From Chrysomallon squamiferum (taxonomy: Eukaryota; Mollusca; Gastropoda; Neomphalida; Peltospiridae): a DNA stretch of 64,000 nucleotides. The stretch's first letter is position 1; every line of letters begins with the position of its first letter. Shown piece after piece: positions 24,007 through 36,330 of the stretch. The notes under the pieces were generated by a model. That model did no database searches and was not told the DNA's origin. It saw nothing but the letters and a program-made list of their open reading frames with translations. The stretch spans positions 12,385,864 to 12,449,863 of the forward strand of contig CM022674.1 in assembly GCA_012295275.1 (NCBI GenBank), written 5' to 3'. A program made the translations under genes and the position numbers.

Positions 24007-24611
24007 ACATTACTTCGGTGATAAAAACTAGTTTCAGCGCTAACAATTTGTCTCATATCTCACAGTTTCTAGTATTTCAGCTGTTTCTCTCTAACAAGCC
24101 AATTAACCGGTTACCTTTCATTGCCAGTGATATTTCAAAAATGCACCTTTGTATTGTTTGTGCAGATAACCTAGGTTTTTACAACTGTGTATGATTAATG
24201 CGAAATATTTTGTCAATATTATTTACAGATATTAGTAGTGGGTGTGGATTAGGTTTCTTTGTATGTGTCTGGATGTGGTGTTTGTGTCTGTGTTTGGTGT
24301 ACTGTACATTGTTGTCTGTCTCCTATTGTTATTTGTATTTATAGAGGGTGTTTATATATGCTGTATATGGATATGGAGTTACCACCTGTATTTATGTACA
24401 TATAATATTGTATATGGATATGGAGCACATCCTATATTTGATACATCAATGTCAATGTTATTTAAGAACTTGTCTGTTGTAGTTTGTATTTATGGGTTTT
24501 TACACCTGTATTTATTTAGGCCTACATGTAATGGAGCTGTTTTAAGTTTCAACAAAGTATTTTTTACTAACATATATTTACACTTTACCCTTTACATTCA
24601 GTAGTTATATA

Positions 24612-24912
24612 AACAAATATGTATGCATAGACACACACACACATACAAATATACATACATATATATTTACATAATGTGCATATGCACACAAAAAAATAGA
24701 TATATGCATACACACTTGCACACACCTGCACACACCCACCCACCCACCCACACACACACATGAACATACATACATACATAAGAACATACATATATATATA
24801 TATTATCATAAATACATACAAACATACTTACATAAGTACATACAGATGGATATACACATGCCCAAACATGCAAACATTCACATGTGCACACACACACACA
24901 CACACACAGTCT
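24612..24912. repeat. Compound (CA)n/(CATA)n/(CCCA)n region
   Basis: Alternating CA, CATA and CACC tracts over 300 bp, ending in a pure (CA)n at about 24887-24907. A similar shorter region occurs at about 25362-25515. Cys/Val/Tyr-rich frames on the minus strand are artefacts. Confidence 0.9.
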
Positions 24913-25989
24913 TACACACCTGGGCTCATAGTCTTACGTACATACGCAGCAGGTATATGTTTTAATGTCTTTTAACTCTGTGTATGAAAACAGTGCAGGT
25001 ATTTTGCTTGTCTGCACTTTTTCTTTTTGCTTAGCTGGCACGAGTGTCTGGTGAGTGGCTTCTTTGATAGTCACTGGCAAAGTAAACATCGGGGCTCTAT
25101 ATATATAATGTGCATGATTCATCGATGCGTTCTGTCTACCTACGCTTTTCTCCTGTCTGTTCTGTGCATGGCTCAACTAGGCCAGTAATGTTTTATTTAT
25201 GATATTAAACACACAAGTCACGTTATTGACGTAGGTTAAAAAAAAAAAAAAAGTAAATAAATTGAAAGTAGGTAAATGTAGGTCAAAAATTGTGAAGCAT
25301 TTGTTTGGATGTATTTTTATTCTTCTTTGAAGAGTTTTGCACTTTCATTGTCAAGAGAGTGCATACACATACACACACAAACAATACACCACATACATGC
25401 ACACATACATTGATATAAACACATACATCCATACATATATGCATTACATGACATAACCCACAAATGCATACACACTGTATACATCTCATATATGTCACAC
25501 ATTACACACACACACACTACATTTTATTTGTATTTTATTTATCATCATTAAAATATACATGTCTAACTATTTTCAAACTCTACAACTTATTTATTTTCAT
25601 TCAGAGTAGTTGAAAATAACTCTCTGAATCTGATGTACAAACAAGAAACAGTTACCTGTGTTTACCTGAGAAGGTATATTTCTTTGATGTATGTTGAAGA
25701 GCACTGGAACATGTTATGAGATGACAGGTAAACCAGGTGAACTGGGTTGTTGTCTGTTCATGTCTGCCTACCATGAACACGTCAGACATTTTTTATATGA
25801 AAATATTTACATCCATTCTGATATAAATTTTCATTTCAACTTTTTTCCAGTTATTACTGTATATGAAAGCCTATTGTATCTGCTTTTCTGTTTTACTGAG
25901 AGAAAAAGAAAGTATTGTTGTTCTTTTTGTTATTGTTATTATTATTATCATTGCTTTTGTTATTAATATTGTTATTATTATCACCATCC

Positions 25990-26345
25990 CTGTTTAATAC
26001 TGTCCAACACTGTCCTTTTTATTGAGGTGGCTGTTAAAGATAATTTCTACAAATGTTAATAATATGTTCATTCTAATCATAAGTGACAAATAATCATATA
26101 TTCCAGTTTCTTCCATTCAGCAGTGGCCTTTTTACTGAGGTGGCTGTAATAGAGAAATGCTGTGTCAATAATGTTTTTTAGTTATTTTATTCACAGGTGT
26201 ATTATTATTAAGGTGTTCGTTACTCCATTCAACACTGTCCTTTTTACACAAGTAGTTGCAGTAGATAAAATGAGTGTCAGACATTTGTGCCCCTAGTTGT
26301 TCCACTCAGAGCTGTCCTTATTATGAAGGTGGCTGTAAAAAGTAA
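25990..26345. repeat. Degenerate tandem repeat, period about 80-110 bp
   Basis: Four diverged copies are anchored on CACTGTCCTTTTT and GAGGTGGCTGT, with anchors near 26010, 26119, 26226 and 26307. Spacing is about 108, 107 and 81 bp. Confidence 0.7.
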
Positions 26346-26519
26346 GTTGTCGGTGAGTTGTCTCTCAGCCATGTGGGAGGCTAAAACTTTTCATGCTTGT
26401 TCTGTTTGTAAAACAGGCAGTCAAAACATTTTAAAAATAACATATCCTATTTCACACATCATTGATTTCTGTGTACAGGCGATTGTGAGGATTGTGGAAT
26501 GCATGTGAACATTAATTTG

Positions 26520-26935
26520 GTATACCTGTATAGGTGTTGCTTCATAATTGTATGTAAGTATGTCCTCAGGTAGATGTATTGCATAGAGGTGGGTCTATAC
26601 AGATATATTTTATATAGATATGTCTTGAGATATATATTGTATACTAATGTCTTCAGATAGATTATATAGCATACATGTGCTTTCAGTAGATACATTGTTT
26701 ACAGGTGTGTCCTCAGGTAAATACATTGTATTCAGGTAGATACATTGTATTCAGGTGTGTCCTAAGGTAGATACATCGTTTACAGGTGTGTCCTCAGGTA
26801 GATACATTGTGTTCAGGTGTGTCTTTAGGTAGATGTATTGTATTCAGGTGTGTCTTCAGGTAGGTACATTGTATTATGTATGTCTTCAGTTAGATATACT
26901 GCACACAGGTGCGTCATCAGTAGAAATTGTGAACA
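26520..26935. repeat. Degenerate minisatellite, unit about 31 bp
   Basis: Roughly twelve copies of a unit containing GTGTGTCCTCAGGTAGATAC and ATTGTATTCAG. The middle (about 26690-26860) is best preserved and both edges decay. Most units include CAGGT[GA]-type strings resembling splice donors. Confidence 0.85.
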
Positions 26936-27144
26936 CAGGTATCAAGTCATGCACCTGAAAACTCTGGTCAGACAGAAATGAATGACTGCATGGACCATTA
27001 ACAATTAAATTAGATTGATGTCCTGTGGCTTGTGTTGTCATGCTGTGCACTGAGCCAGTTTGTAATTGTCCTGTCTGACAAAACAGATTATCATTGCCAT
27101 ATACATCTCTCTCTGTGTGTGATAACATAGGCGCTACACGTTAG

Positions 27145-27153
27145 GTATATAAT

Positions 27154-27196
<43 letters not shown>

Positions 27197-27640
27197 TAGT
27201 GATGGTGGAACTGATTGTTGGGAAGAAAGTGTGTATGTTGTATGCTTGTGTCATTTTGATTGAAATAAAAATTGTTATTGTAAGCGTGTGTGTGTGTCTT
27301 TTTGTATGGTTTGTCACTTTATGTTTTAAAATAACTGCATATTGTTAGTGTTGTTATGTGTTTGTGTTTTTGTATTTGTGTGTGCATGTGTAAGTGTTAA
27401 TACTATGTATGTGTGTACATATATGTTTGTGTTTGTTGTATATATGTGTATGGAAGGTATGTTGATAGGCATGTTATTGTTAATTGGGTATGGATATACT
27501 TGAATGAATGTTTTGGTTGTGTATGTATGTATGTATGTATGTATGTATGTATGTTTATGTGCATGTGAGTCTGTATGTATATATGTGTATATGTGTTTAT
27601 GTGTGTATATGTGTGTGTGTGTGTATGCATTTATGTGGGT
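27145..27640. repeat. (TA)n, (GT)n and (TATG)n tracts
   Basis: (TA)n-(GT)n at about 27150-27195, then a TG-rich stretch with a TATG run near 27520-27553 and further TATG/TG tracts to 27640. Confidence 0.88.
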
Positions 27641-27799
27641 ATCAGTTTATATGCATGTTTGTATTTTTTAAATCATTCAGTTTCACGGTCAGCTTGTTTT
27701 TCACCACCTTCACAAATCTTCTAATTAGAACACAAAACATGAAGCCCAGATGTTAATCCCCACTCACTGCTTTTGCACACATAACCACTAACAATATCA

Positions 27800-28150
27800 A
27801 TCCCCTGAAATTTGTTTTTTACCTTCCGAGTTCGTTTTCTACATATTTTATTCTCACCTGCACAAACGATGCAATTACGGGACAAAAACACCTTCGCCAG
27901 GTGTAAATCTCTACCTGTTGTTTTAGCTTACACTGCACCAGAAATATCTCTGCCACTGCTTCATTCATCTGGGTGTGTGGTTTGCCCTGCAAATATTTGT
28001 CTGGCCTTTCAAAGAGTTAACACCCGCAACATGTGTCTGGATTCCCCGCTAGGTGGCGCTGTCACACACAGAGAGACATGAGGACTGAATGACATCTTCG
28101 TCCTGTCGTCTGTTTGTACAACGACTGATCTGAGATTTTACGTGACAGAC
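27800..28150. promoter_or_regulatory. Unique island with CTCF-like core; candidate regulatory element
   Basis: About 350 bp of non-repetitive, relatively CpG-containing sequence in a repeat-dominated intron. It holds CCCCGCTAGGTGGCGCTG at 28044-28061, a palindromic CTTTCAAAG at 28006-28014 and two CACCTG/CAGGTG E-boxes near 27855-27905. No splice pair or domain supports coding use of the open frame at 27812-28081. Regulatory function is inference. Confidence 0.4.
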
Positions 28151-28183
28151 TGTTGAGATTTTAATAGTTCATCTGTTCTGATA

Positions 28184-28188
<5 letters not shown>

Positions 28189-28216
<28 letters not shown>
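28189..28216. repeat. (GT)n microsatellite
   Basis: About 14 GT units. Confidence 0.92.
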
Positions 28217-28439
28217 TCTCCTTTAAATCTTGTTTTCCTTTTCTAAAGTCTAGTGGAGATTATGAATGAAAGCTTTATTTCTTTTCTTTTTTTTATTTCA
28301 TGTGTATTGGTGTTCATTCATGTAGTTTTTTCATTCCTTTCATTTTTTTTTTTTTTTTTTTTTCTTTTGCTTTTCTTTTTTATTCATTCATGAAATCTTA
28401 CATATAAATTATAGTAACCACTTTTAGGTCTAATCTTGG

Positions 28440-29000
28440 ACTTGTGAAGTAATGTTAAATTAAGTAACACTTGATCATTATAAAACTAAACAATAATAAT
28501 ATTCATTTGTGGAATGTTACGAATAATCATAATAGTTCTGTAACCATATCAGTCTATTAATATATAACTGTAACAGTTTTGTAACCCATTAATCCAATAA
28601 CTATTACATGAAATGATAATAATGCTATATCAACTGTAACATATTACTGGAAAAGATGTTTATCCACTGTAACCATCAATGATGTAACAACTGTTATATG
28701 AAATGAGTTTTGTAATCATCACACACAATGGCTGTTACATATAACTGTAACAACTGTTCAGAATAGCAGATTCAGAACGAACAGGACTAAACCATTTTGA
28801 GATAAAAACAAGAACTAGTTCTTACAAATCATTGTAACCACTGAAACCACAATGAACTGTTACACATACAATAATTTCATTCAAAATGTTTTACAATCAG
28901 TGGTTATATTATTGTAACCACTATTTTCAATTATTTATCCATAAATATCATATATGTTATCACAAAGGTAGTATTAAACTGTAACCATCATGAGTATTTC
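28440..29000. repeat. Degenerate tandem repeat rich in TGTAAC
   Basis: Recurring TGTAACA, CTGTTACATGAAATG and TTGTAACCA strings at irregular 25-60 bp spacing suggest an old, decayed minisatellite. The period cannot be fixed by eye. Confidence 0.55.
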
Positions 29001-29240
29001 TCAAGTATCCATATCACATGACAGTCAGGACACTATCATTACTATCTGTCACTATTTATGTGATGTATCCACAGAGTACCACCATCAGACTCTCTTGTGA
29101 TACCTGAGCTGATAATAGAATTACCTATGTGTGACACCTGAGTGTGATTTTCACAGGTAACAGATCACCTTTTCTACACCTGCAGCAGATTACACTTTGT
29201 CACCTGTCACAGACCGTGTGAATGTCTTAATTTAGTCGAA

Positions 29241-29410
29241 TGAAAGAATTGAGAAACAGAAATTGTGCGAGAACAAAAAATTAAAAATAACAACAAATAA
29301 ATAAATAAATTTTACAAAATTAAAATGAAAGAATTAAGAAACAGAAATTGTGCGAGAACAAAAAATTAAAAATAACAACAAATAAATAAATAAATTTTAA
29401 AAAATTAAAA
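29241..29410. repeat. Recent 85-bp tandem duplication
   Basis: Two near-identical copies start at 29241 and 29326 (GAAACAGAAATTGTGCGAGA in each) and differ at only a few bases, so the event is recent. Confidence 0.92.
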
Positions 29411-30831
29411 TAATAAATACAGAAATTGTGTTCTTTAATTTTTAATGATTGTGTTTTTCTTTATTTGCATTTAATTTTTTTTTTTTTAAATAAGGAATTT
29501 AAATTATTTTTGTCTGTTGATATAAAGTATGTTTATTTGACGACATAAACACATATATCTGTTATCACACATATCAAATATATACATGATACCTAAATTA
29601 TTTATTGCCTTAGATATAAAATCTCTAACTTTTCTCTCTCAGCTATGTAAGATATGAAATATTTACTTAACAGTTTTTTAAGTATAGAATATAATCTTTT
29701 GATTTTTTCAAAATTTAAGAAGTAAGAAATTACTACTTTGAGGTTATCAAAAGTTTAAAATGTGTGTGAAAACTATCTAAGTTTTAAAATATATATCACC
29801 AGTCTATTCTTAACTATGAAACATTTCATGTGATTTCAGATTTCACTTTTATATTTATTATTTATTAACTAAAAAAAATATGCGACAGCTAAGTTTTAAA
29901 ATATCTACATTAACAAATGCATCCTCAATGACTGTAAAAGTTTCTCTAAAGCTTCAAATTTTATTTTATCATTTTTTTTATTTATTAAAACAATGAATTA
30001 AAATTTTGAAATATATATAATACTACTACAACTACTACTACTACTACTACTAAAATGATCTTTGTATTGAAAGTACATACTTTTATTAAAACAACCAATT
30101 AAAATTTTAAAATATATATATATAAAAAAATGACCTATGTGTTGAAAGTTCATTCTTGACATAGGTCTAGAACGTTCCATATTATTACTTCACATAACCT
30201 TTTTTTTTTTTTTAAAGAACTCATTAAAAATTTTGTTTCCATAAAATTCAACATTCTGGGAACAAATAAACAAAGATACATCAACACTGTTGGCGAAGGC
30301 ATGCATGCTATGGGATAAGATTAATTTTTTGTTGGCATTAGTTGCAGTTTCCATGGTAATTCAAGAGAGCAAAGTTGCAGACATAGCTTGCAGGTTTTTG
30401 AGTGCAGATGTAAAGCTAAACAATTATAAAATGTCAGTATCGGGTTTCTGAAACTCAGACACAGATAAACACAAGGAAATTTAAGGGAAAAAACAACATT
30501 AAAGACACATTGCATCATTTGAATAATCTGAATGGTGTGACTGTTTATTTTTGTTGAGACATTTGTTATTTTTTTTCTTCACATTTTCATATCTTTTGAA
30601 AATATGAAATTAAAAACAAACTTTTAGTTTTTTTGTGTTTGTGCAGAATAGATGGTATCTATAAGTGTTTTGTATATATTTATGATGTAGACAAGCATGT
30701 GTGTTAGCTTGTATATGTAAGGGAATAAATTAATTTAAGAATTATACTAGTAATAATGTTGCATGTCTTTAATACAAATGTGAAATACATTCAAACTTTT
30801 ATTTAATTACAATTTAGTAATACTTATATAC

Positions 30832-30895
30832 ATACATACATACATACTGTATATACACACACACACACGCACATGCATATATATGTATATATACA
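30832..30895. repeat. (CATA)n/(CA)n microsatellite
   Basis: Short CATA and CA tracts. Confidence 0.85.
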
Positions 30896-30949
30896 CACAT
30901 CTGCCTTCTCATGATTCACAATCCACCTAAAACTAGAGATATACTCCAA

Positions 30950-31546
30950 CCTCAGTTTATCTGATGTGTTCTATGCAAAATCTGTCAGTGTTTAATCTTG
31001 CAATCTCTTACAACCAGAATCAACCTCAGTCTAGAATTTTCTGTTGTACAACTTGCCAAATTTATAAGTCTCTCTGATGTTTTCAGCATAAAACCAATAA
31101 TCAGGGATTGATATTGCAGTTCCTCATTTGAAGACAGACTATCTCAGTCTAGACCTGTCTATTGTGAAATCCACTGTCAGGCATTGATCCTCCTGTCTCT
31201 CACACACTGAAAACAGCCCAGACTAGACCTGTCTGTTGTGAAATCCACTGTCAGGCATTGATCCTCCTATCTCTCACACACTGAAAACAGCCCAGATTAG
31301 ACCTGTCTGTTGTGAAATCCACTGTCAGGGATTGATCCTCCTATCTCTCACACACTGAAAACAGCCCAGATTAGACCTGTCTGTTGTGAAATCCACTGTC
31401 AGGGATTGATCCTCCTGTCTCTCACACACTGAAAACAGCCCAGACTAGACCTGTCTGTTGTGAAATCCACTGTCAGGGATTGATCCTCCTGTCTCTCACA
31501 CACTGAAAACAGCCCAGACTAGAGCTGTCTGTTGTGGAATCCAGTG
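30950..31546. repeat. 74-bp minisatellite with decayed left flank
   Basis: Full units start at 31152, 31226, 31300, 31374 and 31448, exactly 74 bp apart, with a partial sixth at 31522. Each has TGTGAAATCCACTGTCAGG, ATTGATCCTCCT and CACACACTGAAAACAGCCC. Related but strongly diverged units extend left to about 30950, so a young homogeneous core has grown inside an older array. Confidence 0.93.
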
Positions 31547-32291
31547 TGGGGTGAAGCAAGTGCTGTAATTAAGACTGATTACTCAGGGTCTAACAGAACA
31601 CATCAGATGTGCAGTCGCTCACATATTTAAGTGCTGGTTCTGGAAGGGTTGGGGTGAGTGTGCATGCCTCATAAAGCCACAACTTTTCATGTCTATAAAT
31701 CTCACCTCTAATCGGAACAGGGCCACAATACCGGCAACTTGTCCAATTATGTTCTTTCGCAACACTGAGCATTTTAGTTGTGCTCTGGTATTGTTTGCCT
31801 TCATCTCTGAGCCGATGCAAATTGTCTTACATCACAGCTGCTGAGACAGAACAGCTTGCTTCATAATGGTGGCTGGCAAATTGTACATTAATTACAGAGA
31901 ACAAAAACCTGAAAGTATTTTCCACATTCAGTGTTGAAATTAAATAAGAAAGGATGTGAGAGAAAAGATCAATGAAACAGAACACCGAGGAACTTATTTG
32001 GGCTGAAGAAGTTTTATGGTTACCAAATTGTTCTTTGCTTATACATCAGAGAGATAAAAAGAAAAAGAAAAAAGAAACTGAAAATATTTTGTAGATTTAG
32101 TGTTCAAATTACATTCAGTTAGTAATAAAAAAACAGAAAAGTGGGAGAGAAAATGGAAAAATTGAATCAAAAATTTGACTGTTAACATTTTTTTCTTTAA
32201 TTACAGATATCAAAACAAATAAAAAGGAAAGTATTTTCTAGATCAAGTGTTGGAATCAAATATGGATAGATGATGAAATTGTTTTTTAAAT

Positions 32292-32322
<31 letters not shown>

Positions 32323-32640
32323 TAAATAAATAAATAAAAGAAAGAAGTAAGAAAGATATAATAGAAATGATTAGGATTGAAATTTTTGTGATTTCACTTA
32401 TAGAGATAAAAAGATTCCACTTTTGTGTTCAATATAAATTTGGATACATATGAAAAAAGGAAAAAGGAAAATTTAATACAAATTATTTTATATTAAAATT
32501 TTCAAAACAGTTTTGAGTTCAGTATTTACAGGTTGGCAAAGAGGATAACCTCAGCTATATGGGTATTGATAAAGAATGAAAGAAAAAATGAATAAATGAA
32601 AGAAAGAAAGACATATTTTCAGGTTTGGATGGGCCACAGA
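31547..32640. other. Intronic sequence, mostly unique then A-rich
   Basis: Bases 31560-31870 are unique and less AT-rich, with an open minus-strand frame (31590-31820) that has no recognisable domain. The rest is A-rich with (AAAT)n at about 32295-32340. Confidence 0.6.
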
Positions 32641-32644
32641 ATAA

Positions 32645-32760
32645 TTCCAGCATATACTCTCCGGTCTGTGGGAAGGTGCTTAAAACAGCTCCTTGCTGCT
32701 AGTTAACAACTGATAAACCAACTGATTTTCCTTTTGCTGGTCTAATTATTCTTTCACCTC
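32645..32760 (+). mobile_element. SINE core fragment
   Basis: CCGGTCTGTGGGAAGGTGCT and CTCCTTGCTGCTAGTTAAC match the conserved core of the SINE at 23640. Head and tail are missing or decayed. Confidence 0.5.
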
Positions 32761-33612
32761 TGTGAGAAAGTTATTAAAATGTTCTTTGTTGCAAATTTAA
32801 TAATTCTTAAGAGTAATTAATACACTTATGACAGTGAGTTTTCCTGTTCTTGGGCTATTATGTTAAAAATGGATTGCATTTGACTTTTAATGCTGGTTAT
32901 AAATAAAATGTAGATAGCAGTGAAGAAACATTTTGAAAAATTATAAATTAAATTCATTCTCTCCATTACAATTCATTCAGAATGTTCTGGAAATAGAGAG
33001 AAATAAAATTCTATTGTTTCAGAAATGTGTTAGTAAATTTCAGTTATTAATAATCTACTCTGATTTGTGATTACTCCAATCTATGCTGAGATTTTCAAAT
33101 GAAGAAGTTGTGACACATAATACTCTGTTTATGATGCAATATTTATAATCACACTGTTAACTGATAAAATTACCCCAATGTTCCATTGGATACAGTCATT
33201 AATTGATAAGTCTGTAAATCCACACCATTATGTACAGCTATTATATCACAAAGTACATGTGTCTTCCGTTTATCCCATTCTAACAGTGATAAGAGAAAGA
33301 TTAAAATTTCATTGTTTGGAATATCTGACACAAAGTCATTAAAATAAAAGATAAAGAAAATTTCAAAGTGAAAATATTTGAAAGGAATGTTGTAATTTTC
33401 ATTTTAATATACTATAAATTAAAATAAATAAATAAATAAATTAACATAATAATAACTAGTATTATAATAATAATAATAATTTGTTCAGCTATGAGAAAAC
33501 CTATAATAATGATAATGATAATTATAATGCACTACACAAACAAATTATTATTTAAAAAGAAACAAACCCAGAAACCTACTCATACCAAAATATCCCAAGT
33601 TATTCCTAATAT

Positions 33613-33662
33613 AGGATGTTGGTTCAGTGGATAGAATACTTACAAATGATTCAATATTCATC
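33613..33662 (+). mobile_element. SINE tRNA-like head remnant
   Basis: ATGTTGGTTCAGTGGATAGA, then ATACTT and GATTCAATATTCATC, resemble tRNA box A and box B in order and spacing. It abuts the ATTCATC-rich tandem array on its right. Confidence 0.4.
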
Positions 33663-34137
33663 ATAAATATAGTTCATCATTCATCATAAATATAATTCAT
33701 CATAAATGTAATTCATCAGTCATCATATTCATCATAACAAAATTCATCATTCATCATAATTTTCTTTTAAGTGAATTAGTAATTACTCATTATGAATCTA
33801 ATGACCTTACTACACTCATATTCTCCTTGTAATCGTCATCTACATAACTGTAATTCATCATTCATCATATTCATCATAACAAAATTCATCATTCATCATA
33901 ATTTCTTTTAAGCAAATTAGATAAATACTCATTATGAATCTAATGACCTTACTACACTCATATTCTCCTTGTAATCATCATCTACATAACTGTAATTCAT
34001 CATTCATCATATTCATCATAACAGAATTCATCATTCATCATAATTTCTTTTAAGTAAATTAGATAAATACTCATTATGAATCTAATGACTTTACTACACT
34101 CATATTCTCCTTGTAATCGTCATCTACATAACTGTAC
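33650..34137. repeat. 142-bp tandem repeat, three copies, nested in ATTCATC repeats
   Basis: Units anchored at 33755, 33897 and 34039 (142 bp apart) share ACTCATTATGAATCTAATGA and CTCATATTCTCCTTGTAATC. Short ATTCATCAT repeats make up the rest of each unit and the left flank. Copies are highly similar, so the expansion is recent. Confidence 0.92.
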
Positions 34138-34944
34138 AACACTTACTCTCAGCTTTCCCAGACTCTCTGGACACATTTCTGTCTCACTTGGTGCTAACTG
34201 GAACCAACTGTGAGTTTTCTCACCAGGTTCAGGAGACCAGCTGCACTCAGCTATTTGTGCCCACTTCATTACAGTTCCAGCCATAATTGTCATGGGCTGT
34301 CTTTGATGTCCAGGAGAGACCACTGCGATTTATACTTTCTCAACTAATTTCCTAACATACTAACATTATCAATACATCTGTCAGTCATAAAAATGTCATC
34401 ATTTTAATTGAAGGTTCAAGCTGTCTTATTTTGGACATTATAGAGATGATTGGAAAATTTCCATTCTTCCATCCATCCATCCTTCTTATCCATCCATACA
34501 TCTGTCCATTCATCCACTTGTCCGTCTGGTCACTACAGAATGGGTGTATCGTGCAGTTGGTTCATTTTTCCATTCTAACATGTGTTAAGACAGCACTCTA
34601 AGATAAATACAGTGTACAAACAATACAGTCATTCATGTAGCAAAACTGGGAGAAAATCATTGCCAGATTTCACAGGGAATTACACACTTGTTCTGTTTGC
34701 TTAAAGAGTTCTGGAAAGAGCTTCACTTGCTGATTGGAGAATTACTATTTAAAATGAATCTCTTGTTGTGTTTTATTATTTTGTTTTGTTTCATTTTAAT
34801 TAATTAATGTTTGGAGAAATTAAAAAATACAAGTTTGAAATGAAGTGTTATTAACTTGCTATATTTTACTTGAGTAAGTCATATTTGCTGAATCTGCATA
34901 AAACCCACCCCATCATTCCACCTCACTAATGCTTTCTTTGTTTC

Positions 34945-35031
34945 TGTCTCTGTGTGTGTGTGTGTCTCTCTCTCTCTGTGTCTGTGTCTCTCTCTCTCTG
35001 TCTGTCTGTTTCTCTCTCTCTCTCTCTCTCT
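34945..35031. repeat. Mixed (GT)n/(TC)n tract
   Basis: Short GT and TC runs, the last about 20 bp of pure TC. Flanking 35040-35390 is unique and without a recognisable gene. Confidence 0.88.
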
Positions 35032-35404
35032 CAAAATCAGATGCCGCCTGTGTCTCAGTTGGAACTCTTTAATACTGTTGTCGGTGGATGAGTGGGATTT
35101 AGGTACAGATGAAACTGTTTTATCAGATATACAAATACACATATTCCTCAGATCATTTCAGTCCAAAATCTGTGTTTCATCTTTTCACTGAACCAAACAT
35201 TCATAGATATCCAGAATACAGAAGAAGAGATGAAAATAATAATCATGGCTTGCAAACAGCTGCCTGGCAGCAGATCAGATAGAAAAAATAAACAGAGAGC
35301 ATATCTCACATTTGTAGAGTTTCTCCAGATCTGGGTCAGAGGCTGGCACTAATAAACCACAGCATGAAACAGGTCATTCCTTTGAGAACTTCCCAGAAAT
35401 CTGA

Positions 35405-36330
35405 GTCTGTTTTTCGGTACTAGTCGATATTAGATTGATATAAAATGGTTCTGGAGAGAGAATGATCTGTATCACAAAAATCTGTATATGTGTTTTTTAG
35501 TATTATTCAATATTAGATTGATGTAAAATGGTTCTGGAGAGAAAACCAGCAGAAACACAAAAATCTGTACATGTGTTTTAAGTATTAGTGGATATTGGAT
35601 TTTTGGTTCTGGAGAGAGAATACTATCTGTGGATATTTTTAGATTGATGTAAAATGGTTTTGGAGAAAACCATTGGTATCACAAATATCTATATATGTGT
35701 TTTTATCAACAAAATATTAGTTTTGTGTAAGATGGTACTTGAGAAAACCATCATATGAATCTGTATATGTGTCATAAAAACAAGTGAATATTAGATTGAT
35801 GTAACAGTATTCAAAAATCTGTTTTAGTACTAAATATTGGTATCAGATAATAAGTTTGTTTTTAGTACCAAGAAACCATCATGTAAATGCAAGATAGAAT
35901 CAACTGTGTTTTTGTACGCTTCAGCTTAGTGAAACATACTGGTATCAGATAATAAGCTATCAGATAATAAGTTTGTTTTTTAGTATCAACAGAATCATTG
36001 GTTGATACTGGAGAGAACCATCATTATTGAAGAAATGTGTTTGGTTTTTAGTACTAATATAATAACTGGTACTGGAGAATAAGTTTGGGTTTTATTACCA
36101 ACTGATATTAGACTAAAATAGTCCTTAAGAGATGTACCTCAGTATGAGAAATCTTTATAGCTTTTATTACCAACTCAATCATAATTTGGTGTGTTATGGT
36201 TTTGGAGAAACAGTTTGGTTTATAGTAACACAAGATACAAAGGCTTAGTGCATATAAGTATCAGAAAATGAGTTTTCTTTTTAGTACCAACTAATTCTAA
36301 AGCTTGTTGGAAATTGTTATCTGAGCATTT
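35405..36330. repeat. Degenerate tandem repeat, period about 80-110 bp
   Basis: Repeated TAGATTGATGTAAAATGGTT, TCTGGAGAGA and TCTGTATATGTGTTTT strings are clear on the left (35420-35790) and fade rightwards into TTTTTAGTACCAA-type fragments. Confidence 0.75.

Noticed and set aside
31590-31820. Minus-strand 76-codon frame
   Set aside because: Balanced composition but no recognised motif and no flanking splice pair; kept only as a unique-sequence note.
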